The notes under the pieces are model-generated. The model was not told where the DNA came from and searched no databases. It saw only the letters and a program-made list of their open reading frames with translations. Of a stretch of 64,000 bases of DNA, positions 37,980-46,302 are shown piece after piece. Within the stretch, counting starts at the first letter, position 1; each line of letters opens with the position of its first letter. The position numbers were made by a program, and so were the translations under genes. Source of the stretch: Sphingomonadales bacterium (GTDB lineage Bacteria > Bacteroidota > Bacteroidia > UBA7662); assembly GCA_016872215.1 (NCBI GenBank), contig VHAX01000004.1, forward strand, positions 56,440 through 120,439, read 5' to 3'.

Positions 37980-39872
37980 TTAACGATTAGAATTAGGGTA
38001 ATTTTCAACCAGTTTCAGCCGCATCAGGGCGAATCCGCCTTGTTGTTCGAGCAATTCGAAACGGGATTGCACTTCGGAATCTTTTAGTCGGTCGATGCGC
38101 ATCACGTATAGCATTTTTCGTTGGTTTGTGTCCGATTCGCTGTCACCGACCTGTCGGCGGTCGGGCGTCCATCGGTTGTACCAGAAAGGTGCATAGCTTC
38201 TATAGCCCCATGCCACCACCGTTTCGTTGCGGTTGGCATGCTGCTCACACCACTGTCGTAATGGCCCCTGAACCATTTTCTCGATGCGGGGCAGCAGCAG
38301 GATCTGCACAAACCAAAGCGTAGCCGGTAGGCCCACGGCCAGGGTCCGCAGGGAATAAATCATGTTGCGCCTGAGCAGGAACACAGCTGCAATCAAACAA
38401 ACCGTAATCCAAGTCATGCCGGGTAGGTATGTATAGATGGGCCAATCTACACGACTGTAGGTGAGCATGCCCCACTCGAAGTTACCCTCCCGAAAATAGG
38501 CCGCCACTTTCTCTGGATATTGTCCGACTCCAGCGATCATCAGCCAAACGAGTCCGACCACTATGCCTATTCCGATGAGCAATAGTATACGCCAATCTGT
38601 AAGCCTTCTGGTACGCCAGGAAGATCCAGAATCTGAACTGAAGTCGCACGACTTCTGAAATCCGACCCAGGCCAGTGCGCTGAGGGGCACCCAGGCCATG
38701 CTAGAATAGTGGATGATTTTAGTGCTAACCAGACTGAACAGCACCAATACAACCCACAGAGTGGCCTGCATCCAGGATACCAAACCCACTACGGCCTTTG
38801 CATCCGCTTCTGTTGATTGGTCAACGCCCTCCCTCCTGCGCCAACGGAAGGCTTCAGGGATGGCCCACAGGCTGAAGGGGAAGCACCCCAAAAAGACCAC
38901 CACGAGGTGGTAATACCAGGGTTGATAGTGACCAGCCACAGGCTGCCGGAGCAGTTCCCACTGGTACACCAGAAATGAGCGCAAAAACCAGAGGCCATTT
39001 TTGAAGGTTTCGGGTAAAAACCACAGCGAGGCAACCAGTAAGGATGAGAGCAGAAAAAAGGGCAGTGCTCCGAATCCGCGTTTCCGAAGGCTTGGGTTGA
39101 GAAGCAGCATCCAACCGGCAACCAGCGAGGGAATGAGCAGGCCCACAGGTCCCTTGGTGAGTACGGCGAGTCCGGCCCAGGCCCCTGCTTCCAGTCCAGC
39201 CTTTCGCGCCGACCCGTTCTGCCTACTCATCGCCAGAATGCTGAGCAGCATAAACAGGTTAAACCAGGGGTCGATGATGCCGCTGCGAAAGTACATAAAC
39301 GGCAGGGTGCCCGACATCAGAATGAGGGGCCATCCGATGCGATGATCGCCCCCGCCGACATCTATTTCAGCCTTGCGCCACTCCATACGATGATCCGCAC
39401 CCGCATAAAAACTCGGATCCGCATTCGGATCTGAACGTAAATCCGCTCTCGGATCCGAACCCTGATCCGATCCGTTGCCCACATTCGTATGCGATTGGAG
39501 ATCAGATCCCCGCAAGGATCCCTGCATAGGGCCCATGTACAAACGTGGTGCGTGACGATAGAGCACCCAAAGGGTACAAATGCCAGCTAATGCATTGGGA
39601 AAACGAGCCCCCCAGGTGCCGACCCCGAATACGTACATGCTCAGGGTCTGCATCCAGATAAACAGTGGCGGTTTTTCGCCAAAAGGCTCGAAATTTACTG
39701 TCACCCGCTGCCAGTCACCCGTTATCAGCATTTCTCGGGCTGAGGCGGCAAAATTCACTTCATCCCAATCGAATAGCGGTACGGCACCGAGGTGCATCAG
39801 CAGAAACAGCAACCAGCAGCCGATCAGAAAAAGGGGGGCAATCCGCGACAATATTTTATATTTAAGTGTCAT
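37980..39872 (-). CDS. Membrane glycosyltransferase, ArnT/PMT-like, with repeat-rich loop
   Basis: 630 aa. The N-terminal loop has FDWDEVNFAASAREML and the FEPFGEKPPLFIW signature of ArnT/GT83-type lipid-linked sugar transferases, followed by many membrane helices. Between residues of about 110 and 180 an insertion reads GSDLQSHTNVGNGSDQGSDP and then an Asp-rich stretch with DHRMEW/DHRIGW, coded by repeated GGATCCGA-like DNA; it sits in a loop after the first helices. Its ATG overlaps the end of the GT2 gene by 11 bp, so the two are translated together. Confidence 0.82.
   Translation of the reverse strand: MTLKYKILSRIAPLFLIGCWLLFLLMHLGAVPLFDWDEVNFAASAREMLITGDWQRVTVNFEPFGEKPPLFIWMQTLSMYVFGVGTWGARFPNALAGICTLWVLYRHAPRLYMGPMQGSLRGSDLQSHTNVGNGSDQGSDPRADLRSDPNADPSFYAGADHRMEWRKAEIDVGGGDHRIGWPLILMSGTLPFMYFRSGIIDPWFNLFMLLSILAMSRQNGSARKAGLEAGAWAGLAVLTKGPVGLLIPSLVAGWMLLLNPSLRKRGFGALPFFLLSSLLVASLWFLPETFKNGLWFLRSFLVYQWELLRQPVAGHYQPWYYHLVVVFLGCFPFSLWAIPEAFRWRRREGVDQSTEADAKAVVGLVSWMQATLWVVLVLFSLVSTKIIHYSSMAWVPLSALAWVGFQKSCDFSSDSGSSWRTRRLTDWRILLLIGIGIVVGLVWLMIAGVGQYPEKVAAYFREGNFEWGMLTYSRVDWPIYTYLPGMTWITVCLIAAVFLLRRNMIYSLRTLAVGLPATLWFVQILLLPRIEKMVQGPLRQWCEQHANRNETVVAWGYRSYAPFWYNRWTPDRRQVGDSESDTNQRKMLYVMRIDRLKDSEVQSRFELLEQQGGFALMRLKLVENYPNSNR
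39389..39530. repeat. Degenerate GGATCCGA repeats inside the 630-aa glycosyltransferase gene
   Basis: Irregular repeats of TCGGATCC/GATCCGAA units in a 140-bp coding stretch, producing a Ser/Asp/Gly-rich insertion in the protein. Confidence 0.6.
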
Positions 39873-40608
39873 TTAATACTCGCATACGTGTTATTCCCCA
39901 TTTGTGTAGACGATATCCGATGGCGTGGAACAACACGCCCCAACCATAGGTTATGCTCCGGCGAAAATTGATGGAGGAGGCCTCGGCGAAATAGCGGGTA
40001 GGACAACTCACCTCTCCGATTTCATGGCCCTTGTGGGCGATTTGGAGAATGATCTGGTTGTCAAACAAGAAATCGTCGGAGTTGCGGTGGTAGTCAACGT
40101 CCCGGAGCACATCGGCATGGAAAGCACGGTAGCCGGTGTGGTACTCCGATAGTTTGAGACCCATCAACAGGTTCTGGAAAGCGGTGAGCATGCGGTTGAA
40201 AACATATTTATAGAGGGGCATTCCGCCTTTCAGTGCCCCTGTGCCCAGAATTCGGGAGGCAAAGACCACGGGGTACAGGCCCGAATCGATGAGGTGCACC
40301 ATCGCGGGAATCAACTCAGGGGCGTATTGGTAGTCGGGGTGCAGCATCACCACGATTTCGGCGCCCCGCCCGAGAGCCGTGTCGAAACAGGTCTTCTGAT
40401 TGCCCCCATAGCCCCGGTTGCGGGGGTGTTCCAGCACGCAGTCGATACCCAGGTGCCGCGCCAGGGCCGCAGTCTGGTCGCTCGACGCGTCGTCGGTTAG
40501 AATCACTTCATCCACCAGGGGTCGCGGGATGCGCCGGTAGGTCTTTTCAAGAGTCCGCTCGGCGTTGTAGGCCGGCATAATCACCACTACTTTTTTGTCT
40601 CCAACCAT
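39862..40608 (-). CDS. GT2 glycosyltransferase, dolichol-phosphate-mannose-synthase-like
   Basis: 248 aa of the GT-A fold. VVVIMPAYNAERTLEKTY (nucleotide-sugar loop), LTDDASSDQTAAL, RNRGYGGNQKTCFDTAL and the MLHPDYQYAPE acidic metal motif are all visible, and HTGYRAFHADVL is typical of DPM1-like enzymes. There is no transmembrane segment, unlike longer forms. Probably makes a polyprenyl-phosphate sugar, the donor for the membrane transferases downstream. The stop lies inside the next gene (overlap 11 bp). The -7 box TATTTTTC is 22 nt before the start. Confidence 0.9.
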   Translation of the reverse strand: MVGDKKVVVIMPAYNAERTLEKTYRRIPRPLVDEVILTDDASSDQTAALARHLGIDCVLEHPRNRGYGGNQKTCFDTALGRGAEIVVMLHPDYQYAPELIPAMVHLIDSGLYPVVFASRILGTGALKGGMPLYKYVFNRMLTAFQNLLMGLKLSEYHTGYRAFHADVLRDVDYHRNSDDFLFDNQIILQIAHKGHEIGEVSCPTRYFAEASSINFRRSITYGWGVLFHAIGYRLHKWGITRMRVLNDT

Positions 40609-40630
40609 CAGTTTTGGGCGTTTGCGGTGC

Positions 40631-40638
40631 GAAAAATA
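40631..40638 (-). promoter_or_regulatory. Possible -7 box (TATTTTTC) of the GT2 gene
   Basis: Minus-strand TATTTTTC, one mismatch to TAnnTTTG, 22 nt before the ATG at 40608. Confidence 0.3.
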
Positions 40639-40735
40639 CCACTTTTTATGCCGTTATCCCCGATGCAGACTCCGGCAACCGAACACGCCAGGCCTCCACC
40701 GCTCGGATTTCTTTTTTAGATTTGCTTTTCCTGTC

Positions 40736-40743
40736 TTATTTTG
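40736..40743 (+). promoter_or_regulatory. Possible -7 box (TTATTTTG) before the 27-codon ORF
   Basis: TTATTTTG, one mismatch to TAnnTTTG, ends 17 nt before the ATG at 40761; supports the small ORF. Confidence 0.3.
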
Positions 40744-40760
40744 CGTCCAAATAGAATCGT

Positions 40761-40844
40761 ATGACCGGCTGGATTATTTTCACTGTAGTCTCCCTTGGCG
40801 GATTTGTTTATTTTTTGTTGAAATACACAAAAGAGCCCCATTAA
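40761..40844 (+). CDS. Small membrane protein, 27 aa
   Basis: Too short for the ORF track. ATG 40761 to TAA 40842 codes MTGWIIFTVVSLGGFVYF followed by LLKYTKEPH: one hydrophobic helix of about 17 residues and a short basic tail, the shape of many single-pass small membrane proteins. It is preceded by a promoter-like box and lies alone, on the plus strand, in the 271-bp spacer between the GT2 gene (minus) and the porin (minus). Function unknown. Confidence 0.5.
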   Translation: MTGWIIFTVVSLGGFVYFLLKYTKEPH

Positions 40845-40879
40845 TCAACGCGAACCCGCATCTTTTGGCTTAATTTGGA

Positions 40880-43021
40880 TCAGTGGTAGAAATCCCAGCT
40901 GATTCCGAACCGCAACGCCCGGTCGTAGATGGGGTAGAGTGGGATCTGAAAACCACCAGGGGCCGTCCAACCCCTGCTCAGGTGATCCATTCTGAGGTAG
41001 AGACGGGCATTGTGTACTTTTAGGGCGATAAAACCGTCGACCAATGGATACCCACCGGCATTGAGCGTGTCCTGCACCACAAATTGTCCGACCTCTGGCC
41101 GATAGCCGAGGGCTTTATAGGGGCTTTGCATCCGCAGTTCGAGTCCGGTCGACAAGCTAAACCCGCTTCGGAAGCGCTTCTCGATGCTTATGACATCGTG
41201 CGCCATCCATTGCGGCATCCGGAGTGGCCCCGACTGTCCGAATTGCCAACCGTGGTGCACATCATACCGGAAGATTCCCCTGCCTATCGACCACTGATAA
41301 GCGATTTGCGTCACCCCCAGATCAGCAGTGTGCTGCTGTGGCTGTCCCAAACTATCGAAATACACCCAGCCAGTCAACAATCTGTATCCACCCTCCAGTT
41401 TGAAACCGCCCCTCGACAAGCTTACACGGGCCGCCCGTTCCCCCATGGCCGCAAGACTTTGATTCACTTGGGTGTAGTTGCCTGTGTAGCGCTCGGCCAC
41501 CCAGTCGGCCGCCCTCAGCTGATTCGATGCCTGAAGGTTCATCGTCCACCGACCCACCTGTTGCGCAAGGCGCAACTCCATCCACCGTCCCCTTGCCTGC
41601 CTGCGGTTGTGGAGTACCTTTCGCACATCCCAATCGACTCGGGTACGGGGAGAAGCTTGCCAGTAACCTGCGCCATTCAACCAAAAGGCCGATTGGGGGA
41701 GTGACTGCATCCGGTCGCTCAAGATCCGGGCGTTTAGGTAGTGGACCGACAAATGCCAGGCACTGCCGTCAGACCTACCGGCTAGTCTCCTCAGTCCCAG
41801 ACAGTGCTCCTGCTGGTTCATCCCGCTGCTGTCGAAAGTCGCCGAATCGCTGTAGCGGAAAAGCGGCAGGTAGGGTTGCAGGGGGTTCATGTCGACATAC
41901 CGAAACAACTCCCTGGCCCATGTCCACTCGTGAAAAACGGCCCATTTCGACTTATGATGTTCTTTGTCGCCCAGGCTGTCACCCCACAGCGTGCTGTAGG
42001 TTGATGGCATTGGGGTCGAATCGTTTACCCCACCCTTTATGTCGGTTGATGATTTCAGGCGTTCGGCACCCATCCCTGATACAGGGGGTGCCTGCCCTAA
42101 TCTCCATTCCTGTCGCAGCCGAAGGCGCCTGTCGGCCCATAGGCTCTCCGCGCCGTTGAGCTGGACCCGCACATTGAGTGGGGCCACGGGCTGGGTCGAT
42201 TCAAATACACGTCCGTTGGCGATGCCTCCGCATTCCTCGGCGGTTTTTTGTCGACTTTGGTGGTCGACATGCAGCACGTATCGTCGGCTTCGGTCCTGCA
42301 ACCGACCAAAAAGTCGGGTGTAGCGACTTCTGTGCTCCTGGTTGAGGTAAAAGCCATCGCTGCCCAGTTGGCGAAAGTCGACCCCCACCGAGGTGGTTGG
42401 CCCCAGGTCTTGTGTATGCAGTAGGCCAAACCGCTGCAGGGCAGCCCCGGCTCCGGCGGTGTAGTCGATGCGCGTAAACGGATCCCCCTTGTGGTAGAAA
42501 AGTCCACCTCCCTCCTCATTCCAGGTAGCATGAACCGCTCCAAATCCCAGGCTTAGGACCTGAAAGGGACCCAGTCCGCCCCAAAGACTTCGGGATGCGC
42601 TGCCGGCCACCCCTAGTTGGGCCCTAAAATTGGGTTGCATCACCGGATCGTAGCGCCACACGCCGAACAGCAGCGTATCGGGCTGTTCATATATAATGGT
42701 GTCATACTGGAAGCCGGCCAGTCCATAGGCCCTGGGTTGCCGTGGTGGGCCCGTGCGGTGAGCCGTACGCGCGGTGTCGGACTCGGTGGTTTCGTCGAAC
42801 TCTTTTGCCTGACGCTCATCTTGTTCAACAGCAACCATACTTCTGGCTTCCATCTCTACTGTTTGGATCCGGGCGCATGGGTGAACGAGCGATGCGCTTG
42901 TGTTAACATTGAGCGCAAGCATCACTTGTGGCCATGCACTACCTCGAGCGGATAACGATTCCGCCTGGAGGCTGACCAACACCCCCGACAACATAAAGGC
43001 TAGGCCTCGAAGGAAAGGCAT
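40880..43021 (-). CDS. Putative porin / outer-membrane beta-barrel protein
   Basis: 713 aa from ATG 43021; the 48 extra ORF-track codons lie inside the pnp gene and were dropped. It starts with a signal peptide (MPFLRGLAFMLSGVLVSLQAES), then a polar segment, then alternating beta-strands throughout (RAYGLAGFQYDTIIYEQPDTLLFG.., WDVRKVLHNRRQARGRWMELRL), ending RFGISWDFYH with an aromatic C-terminal residue before the final His. It fits the Bacteroidota 'putative porin' family; the solute is unknown. Its start overlaps the pnp stop (TGATG). Confidence 0.8.
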   Translation of the reverse strand: MPFLRGLAFMLSGVLVSLQAESLSARGSAWPQVMLALNVNTSASLVHPCARIQTVEMEARSMVAVEQDERQAKEFDETTESDTARTAHRTGPPRQPRAYGLAGFQYDTIIYEQPDTLLFGVWRYDPVMQPNFRAQLGVAGSASRSLWGGLGPFQVLSLGFGAVHATWNEEGGGLFYHKGDPFTRIDYTAGAGAALQRFGLLHTQDLGPTTSVGVDFRQLGSDGFYLNQEHRSRYTRLFGRLQDRSRRYVLHVDHQSRQKTAEECGGIANGRVFESTQPVAPLNVRVQLNGAESLWADRRLRLRQEWRLGQAPPVSGMGAERLKSSTDIKGGVNDSTPMPSTYSTLWGDSLGDKEHHKSKWAVFHEWTWARELFRYVDMNPLQPYLPLFRYSDSATFDSSGMNQQEHCLGLRRLAGRSDGSAWHLSVHYLNARILSDRMQSLPQSAFWLNGAGYWQASPRTRVDWDVRKVLHNRRQARGRWMELRLAQQVGRWTMNLQASNQLRAADWVAERYTGNYTQVNQSLAAMGERAARVSLSRGGFKLEGGYRLLTGWVYFDSLGQPQQHTADLGVTQIAYQWSIGRGIFRYDVHHGWQFGQSGPLRMPQWMAHDVISIEKRFRSGFSLSTGLELRMQSPYKALGYRPEVGQFVVQDTLNAGGYPLVDGFIALKVHNARLYLRMDHLSRGWTAPGGFQIPLYPIYDRALRFGISWDFYH

Positions 43022-43836
43022 CACCCCAAACCCTCCACTACATCCAGCATAATGCGGGTGAGGCTGGGTTCTGCCTGGGAAGCGGCCGAAACCACGCTTT
43101 GGAGGGTCACCGTGCGGGGTGTTTCGGGAAAGCCCTCGTCGGTGATCACTGAAATCGCCATACAACGCATGCCCATTTGGCGGGCCACGATTACTTCCGG
43201 AACCGTACTCATGCCCACGGCATCACCTCCAATCATGCGCAGGTAGCGATATTCGGCCGGCGTTTCGAGTGCAGGACCCTGAACGGCCACATAAACACCT
43301 TCATGCAGGTCGATTGAATGAACGGAGGCCACCGCACGCGCCAAACGGCGAAGATCCTCGTCGTAGGCCTGTCCCATATCCGGAAAGCGTGATCCCCAGG
43401 CCGGATAATGGGTGCCCCTGAGCGGGTGATCCGGCAGTAGGTTGATGTGGTCGGAGACCAGCATCAGGTTGGTTTCCCGAAATAAGGGGTTCAATCCACC
43501 CGAGGCATTCGACAATAACAAATATTCGGCACCCATGGCTTTCATGACCCGCACTGGTAGTGTAATCTGTTGCAGACTGTAGCCCTCGTAGTAATGGAAC
43601 CGCCCTTGCATAACCACTACCGGCTGCCCCCTCATTCGCCCCAGGATCAATCGTCCGCGGTGACTTTCGGTCGTGCTCACGGGAAAATGCGGTAACTGTG
43701 CGTAGGCCAGACTATCTTCTACCTCCACCTCCTCGGCCAGATTGCCCAATCCTGTTCCCAAAATAATGCCCACACGTGGCACAATCTGGGTTTTACGACG
43801 TATAAACTCAAGTGTTTCGCTGATGCTGGCGTACAT
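43021..43836 (-). CDS. Purine-nucleoside phosphorylase (trimeric type)
   Basis: Phosphorolysis of purine (deoxy)nucleosides to base and (deoxy)ribose 1-phosphate. 271 aa of the PNP/MTAP family: IILGTGLGNLAEEVE, RFHYYEGYSLQQ, the SNASGGLNPLF strand, the VQGPALETPAEYRYLR motif and the GGDAVGMSTVPEVIVAR segment. It overlaps lpxK upstream by 29 bp and its stop overlaps the porin start, making lpxK-pnp-porin one operon on the minus strand. Confidence 0.92.
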   Translation of the reverse strand: MYASISETLEFIRRKTQIVPRVGIILGTGLGNLAEEVEVEDSLAYAQLPHFPVSTTESHRGRLILGRMRGQPVVVMQGRFHYYEGYSLQQITLPVRVMKAMGAEYLLLSNASGGLNPLFRETNLMLVSDHINLLPDHPLRGTHYPAWGSRFPDMGQAYDEDLRRLARAVASVHSIDLHEGVYVAVQGPALETPAEYRYLRMIGGDAVGMSTVPEVIVARQMGMRCMAISVITDEGFPETPRTVTLQSVVSAASQAEPSLTRIMLDVVEGLG

Positions 43837-44872
43837 AGGATTCGATTCTTTTGATAAACAGTGTCCGGTCGTGCTCGTCGAATCCGATTTCTACGGGTAG
43901 GTAGGCCAGTGGAATCTGTAGCTGCTCGAACCACGTGGCGTGCATGGCCAGCTTCACAAAGTCCTTTTCGGTGCACAGTATATACCGATGTCCGTTGCTC
44001 GGCGGAAATGACCGCCATGCTTCTTCGATCTGGTTGAGTTCGCCTTGTTCATACACGTGGTGATCGGGGTATTCCAAGTGCTTGAAGGTTGGCCCTAGTG
44101 TTTTAATGTAGGTGATGAGCGAATCGGCATGAGCGATGCCAGTCACCACTACGATTTGATCGGTGGCGGTCAGCGACCATTCCGGAAAGGGCTCAATAAA
44201 TACTGGTTCTCCGTACTGCAGGGTAGTGAACAGGATGGTCTGGTGGGCCGCTGGCTTCACCTTGGTTTCGTAGAGTTTTTTATCGTAGAGACTCAGTTGT
44301 CCGGGCGTTTTGGTAAACAGGATGAGGTCGGCTTTGTAGGCCGCCGCGGCCGATTCGCGGAGGGTGCCCACTGGCAGGAGGTAGTCGCGGAAAAAAGGCC
44401 GGTTGAAATCGCTGAGCAGTAGGTTTAGTCCGCCCTCCACCTTTCGGTGTTGCAGACCGTCATCCAGAATCACTGCGCTCAGGTAGGGTTGAATTTTGAG
44501 CAGGCTGCGAATGCCCTCTGCGCGGTCTTCGCATACGGCCACCATCACGCCGGGCAACTTTTGGTAGAGCATGAAGGCTTCATCTCCAATCGTTTCTGGT
44601 GTGTCAGCCGGGTCGGCAAGACGAAAGCCCTGGGTTTTGCGGCGGTATCCGCGCGAAAGTATAGCCACGGTCGGAAAGAGCTCCATCAGCATGGCCGCTA
44701 CCAGCTCCGTATGCGGGGTCTTGCCTGTGCCGCCGGTGGTGAGGTTGCCGACCTTCACCACGGCGATGGGGAATTTTTCGCTGGTGAGGATGTTCCAGTC
44801 GTAGAGTCGGTTTCGGATCCAAACACCGAGCCCATACAAATAGCTTAAGGGCAACAACCAGATTCTGTTCAC
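43808..44872 (-). CDS. lpxK: Tetraacyldisaccharide 4'-kinase
   Basis: Phosphorylates the lipid A precursor at the 4' position. 354 aa with an N-terminal membrane-associating segment (MNRIWLLPLSYLYGLG) and a Walker A loop KVGNLTTGGTGKTPHTEL. Also visible: FRLADPADTPETIGDEAFML, ILDDGLQHRKVEGGLNLLL and the conserved HHVYEQGELNQIEE. Length and motifs match the family. It has a TAGGTTTG promoter box and heads the lpxK-pnp-porin operon. Confidence 0.94.
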   Translation of the reverse strand: MNRIWLLPLSYLYGLGVWIRNRLYDWNILTSEKFPIAVVKVGNLTTGGTGKTPHTELVAAMLMELFPTVAILSRGYRRKTQGFRLADPADTPETIGDEAFMLYQKLPGVMVAVCEDRAEGIRSLLKIQPYLSAVILDDGLQHRKVEGGLNLLLSDFNRPFFRDYLLPVGTLRESAAAAYKADLILFTKTPGQLSLYDKKLYETKVKPAAHQTILFTTLQYGEPVFIEPFPEWSLTATDQIVVVTGIAHADSLITYIKTLGPTFKHLEYPDHHVYEQGELNQIEEAWRSFPPSNGHRYILCTEKDFVKLAMHATWFEQLQIPLAYLPVEIGFDEHDRTLFIKRIESYVRQHQRNT

Positions 44873-44888
44873 GACTTGCTTTAACTTA

Positions 44889-44896
44889 CAAACCTA
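44889..44896 (-). promoter_or_regulatory. -7 promoter box (TAGGTTTG) of lpxK
   Basis: Exact TAnnTTTG on the minus strand, 16 nt before the lpxK ATG. Confidence 0.55.
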
Positions 44897-44963
44897 CACT
44901 TAATTCAGACATATAGGTCTACATACTTTCTTGGGGGTGGGTCACCATCCATTATACTTGGGT

Positions 44964-44971
44964 TATTTTTG
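44964..44971 (+). promoter_or_regulatory. -7 promoter box (TATTTTTG) of nif3
   Basis: Exact TAnnTTTG match. If used, it gives the nif3-like gene a leader of about 210 nt, long for this genome. Confidence 0.45.
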
Positions 44972-45071
44972 ACCTTCATTTACAGAAAACCTGCATTTTT
45001 ACCGTTTCATTATTCTATTCTGTTCTTTTTTTGATGATTTCAGCCATTTTTTCCGTTCCTTATAACCATAT

Positions 45072-45137
45072 CCATAGCAGATTGAATTAACTGTTGCTTT
45101 ACCAAACCCATAACAGATTTAATTAACTGTTTCTTTA
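45072..45137. repeat. Two 30-bp direct repeats in the nif3 leader
   Basis: Copies at 45072-45101 and 45108-45137 share CCATA(G/A)CAGATT(G/T)AATTAACTGTT(G/T)CTTTA, differing at 3 of 30 positions, centre-to-centre 36 bp. Each holds an imperfect dyad CAG-ATTTAATTAA-CTG, as expected for an operator or leader element. Both lie just upstream of the ATG at 45184. Confidence 0.75.
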
Positions 45138-45183
45138 TATTGTTCTTTAATAACCGTTCATATTTTCCAACCCATTTCCCACA

Positions 45184-46278
45184 ATGATTACCCTTTCACA
45201 GATAGCCCGGGCTATCGAACGGCGAGTACCCCCGGCCCTACAGGAGTCCTACGACAATTCGGGACTGTTGGTGGGGCGCCCCAATGCCCCCGTTTCGGCC
45301 GTGTTGTGCACACTGGACCTCACCGAGGCCGTTTTGGATGAGGCTGCCTCCAAAGGGTGCGGATTGGTGGTGGCGCATCACCCGATTATCTTTCGGAAGT
45401 TGGGTCGACTCACCGAAGACGGACATGTAGAACGTTGTGTGATGCGTGCCATTGAACTGGGCATCGGTATATATGCACTGCATACCAACCTCGATCACCT
45501 GAAACAGGGGGTGAGTCGACAAATGGCGCTGAAGATGGGGTGGGACAAAGGACACGTGCTCCGGCCTATGCAGGGGGTGCTGCGACAACTCACCACTTTT
45601 GTGCCGATTACCCATGCAGATACCGTCCGCGAGGCCCTGTTCTCTGCCGGTGCGGGCTGGGTAGGCAGCTATTCGCACGCCAGTTTCAATCTCCGGGGTG
45701 AGGGTACCTTCCAGCCCGAAGAGGGTTCCAATCCCTTTTCGGGGGGCGAGGGGACACTAGAGCGGGTCGATGAAATGCGCATTGAGCTGGTTTATCCCCA
45801 TTGGCTGGAGGGCGTCGTGCTCAAAGCACTCTTCGATGCACATCCCTATGAGGAGGTTGCATATAACATCTTGAAACTCGAAAACAAAGTTTCGGAGTAT
45901 GGGGCAGGATGGCTTACCGAATTGTCCGTACCATTGGATGAAATGAAAGTACTGCGGCGAATCAAATCGGTTTTTGGGGCTATGATCCGCCACACCCCGC
46001 TGCTGGGTAGGCCTGTGCGGAGTGTGGCGCTCTGCGGTGGTTCGGGTTCTTTTTTGTTGTCCGACGCCATAGCAGCAGGGGCTGACCTCTTTCTAACAGC
46101 CGATTTCAAATACCATGAGTTTTTTGAGGCCGATCAGCGTATAGTGATTGCCGATTTGGGCCACTACGAAACAGAGCAGTTTGTGCCACATCTCATAGCG
46201 GATAATTTGTCGCGGGAATTTGCTAACTTTGCGGTCCTCATTTCGGAGACTCCCACCAACCCGGTTTCCTATTTGTAG
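45184..46278 (+). CDS. Nif3-like dinuclear metal center protein (GTP cyclohydrolase I type 2 family)
   Basis: 364 aa. Metal ligands of the Nif3/YbgI fold are visible: VVAHHPIIFRKLG (His65-66), HTNLDH and the C-terminal TADFKYHEFFEADQR...LGHYETEQF. The middle of the protein, about residues 130-240, holds the inserted PII/CutA-like domain of the longer form (VGSYSHASFNLRGEGTF..). The cellular role of this family is unclear. The gene directly downstream encodes the C4 zinc-ribbon protein that commonly travels with it (24 bp gap). Confidence 0.9.
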   Translation: MITLSQIARAIERRVPPALQESYDNSGLLVGRPNAPVSAVLCTLDLTEAVLDEAASKGCGLVVAHHPIIFRKLGRLTEDGHVERCVMRAIELGIGIYALHTNLDHLKQGVSRQMALKMGWDKGHVLRPMQGVLRQLTTFVPITHADTVREALFSAGAGWVGSYSHASFNLRGEGTFQPEEGSNPFSGGEGTLERVDEMRIELVYPHWLEGVVLKALFDAHPYEEVAYNILKLENKVSEYGAGWLTELSVPLDEMKVLRRIKSVFGAMIRHTPLLGRPVRSVALCGGSGSFLLSDAIAAGADLFLTADFKYHEFFEADQRIVIADLGHYETEQFVPHLIADNLSREFANFAVLISETPTNPVSYL

Positions 46279-46302
46279 AACCTGAAACTGTCAACCACCG
46301 AC

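Larger units (their letters stand above)
44873..45183. other. AT-rich 311-bp divergent spacer, lpxK / nif3
   Basis: No ORF of interest. It holds the lpxK promoter box near the left end, a nif3 promoter box at 44964 followed by a leader of about 210 nt, long T-rich runs, and a pair of 30-bp direct repeats at 45072 and 45108. Confidence 0.6.

Noticed and set aside
40595-40873. 92-aa plus-strand ORF over the GT2/porin spacer
   Set aside because: Begins inside the GT2 gene on the opposite strand and is Cys/Arg/His-rich without a family; the in-frame-different 27-codon ORF at 40761 is the better candidate.
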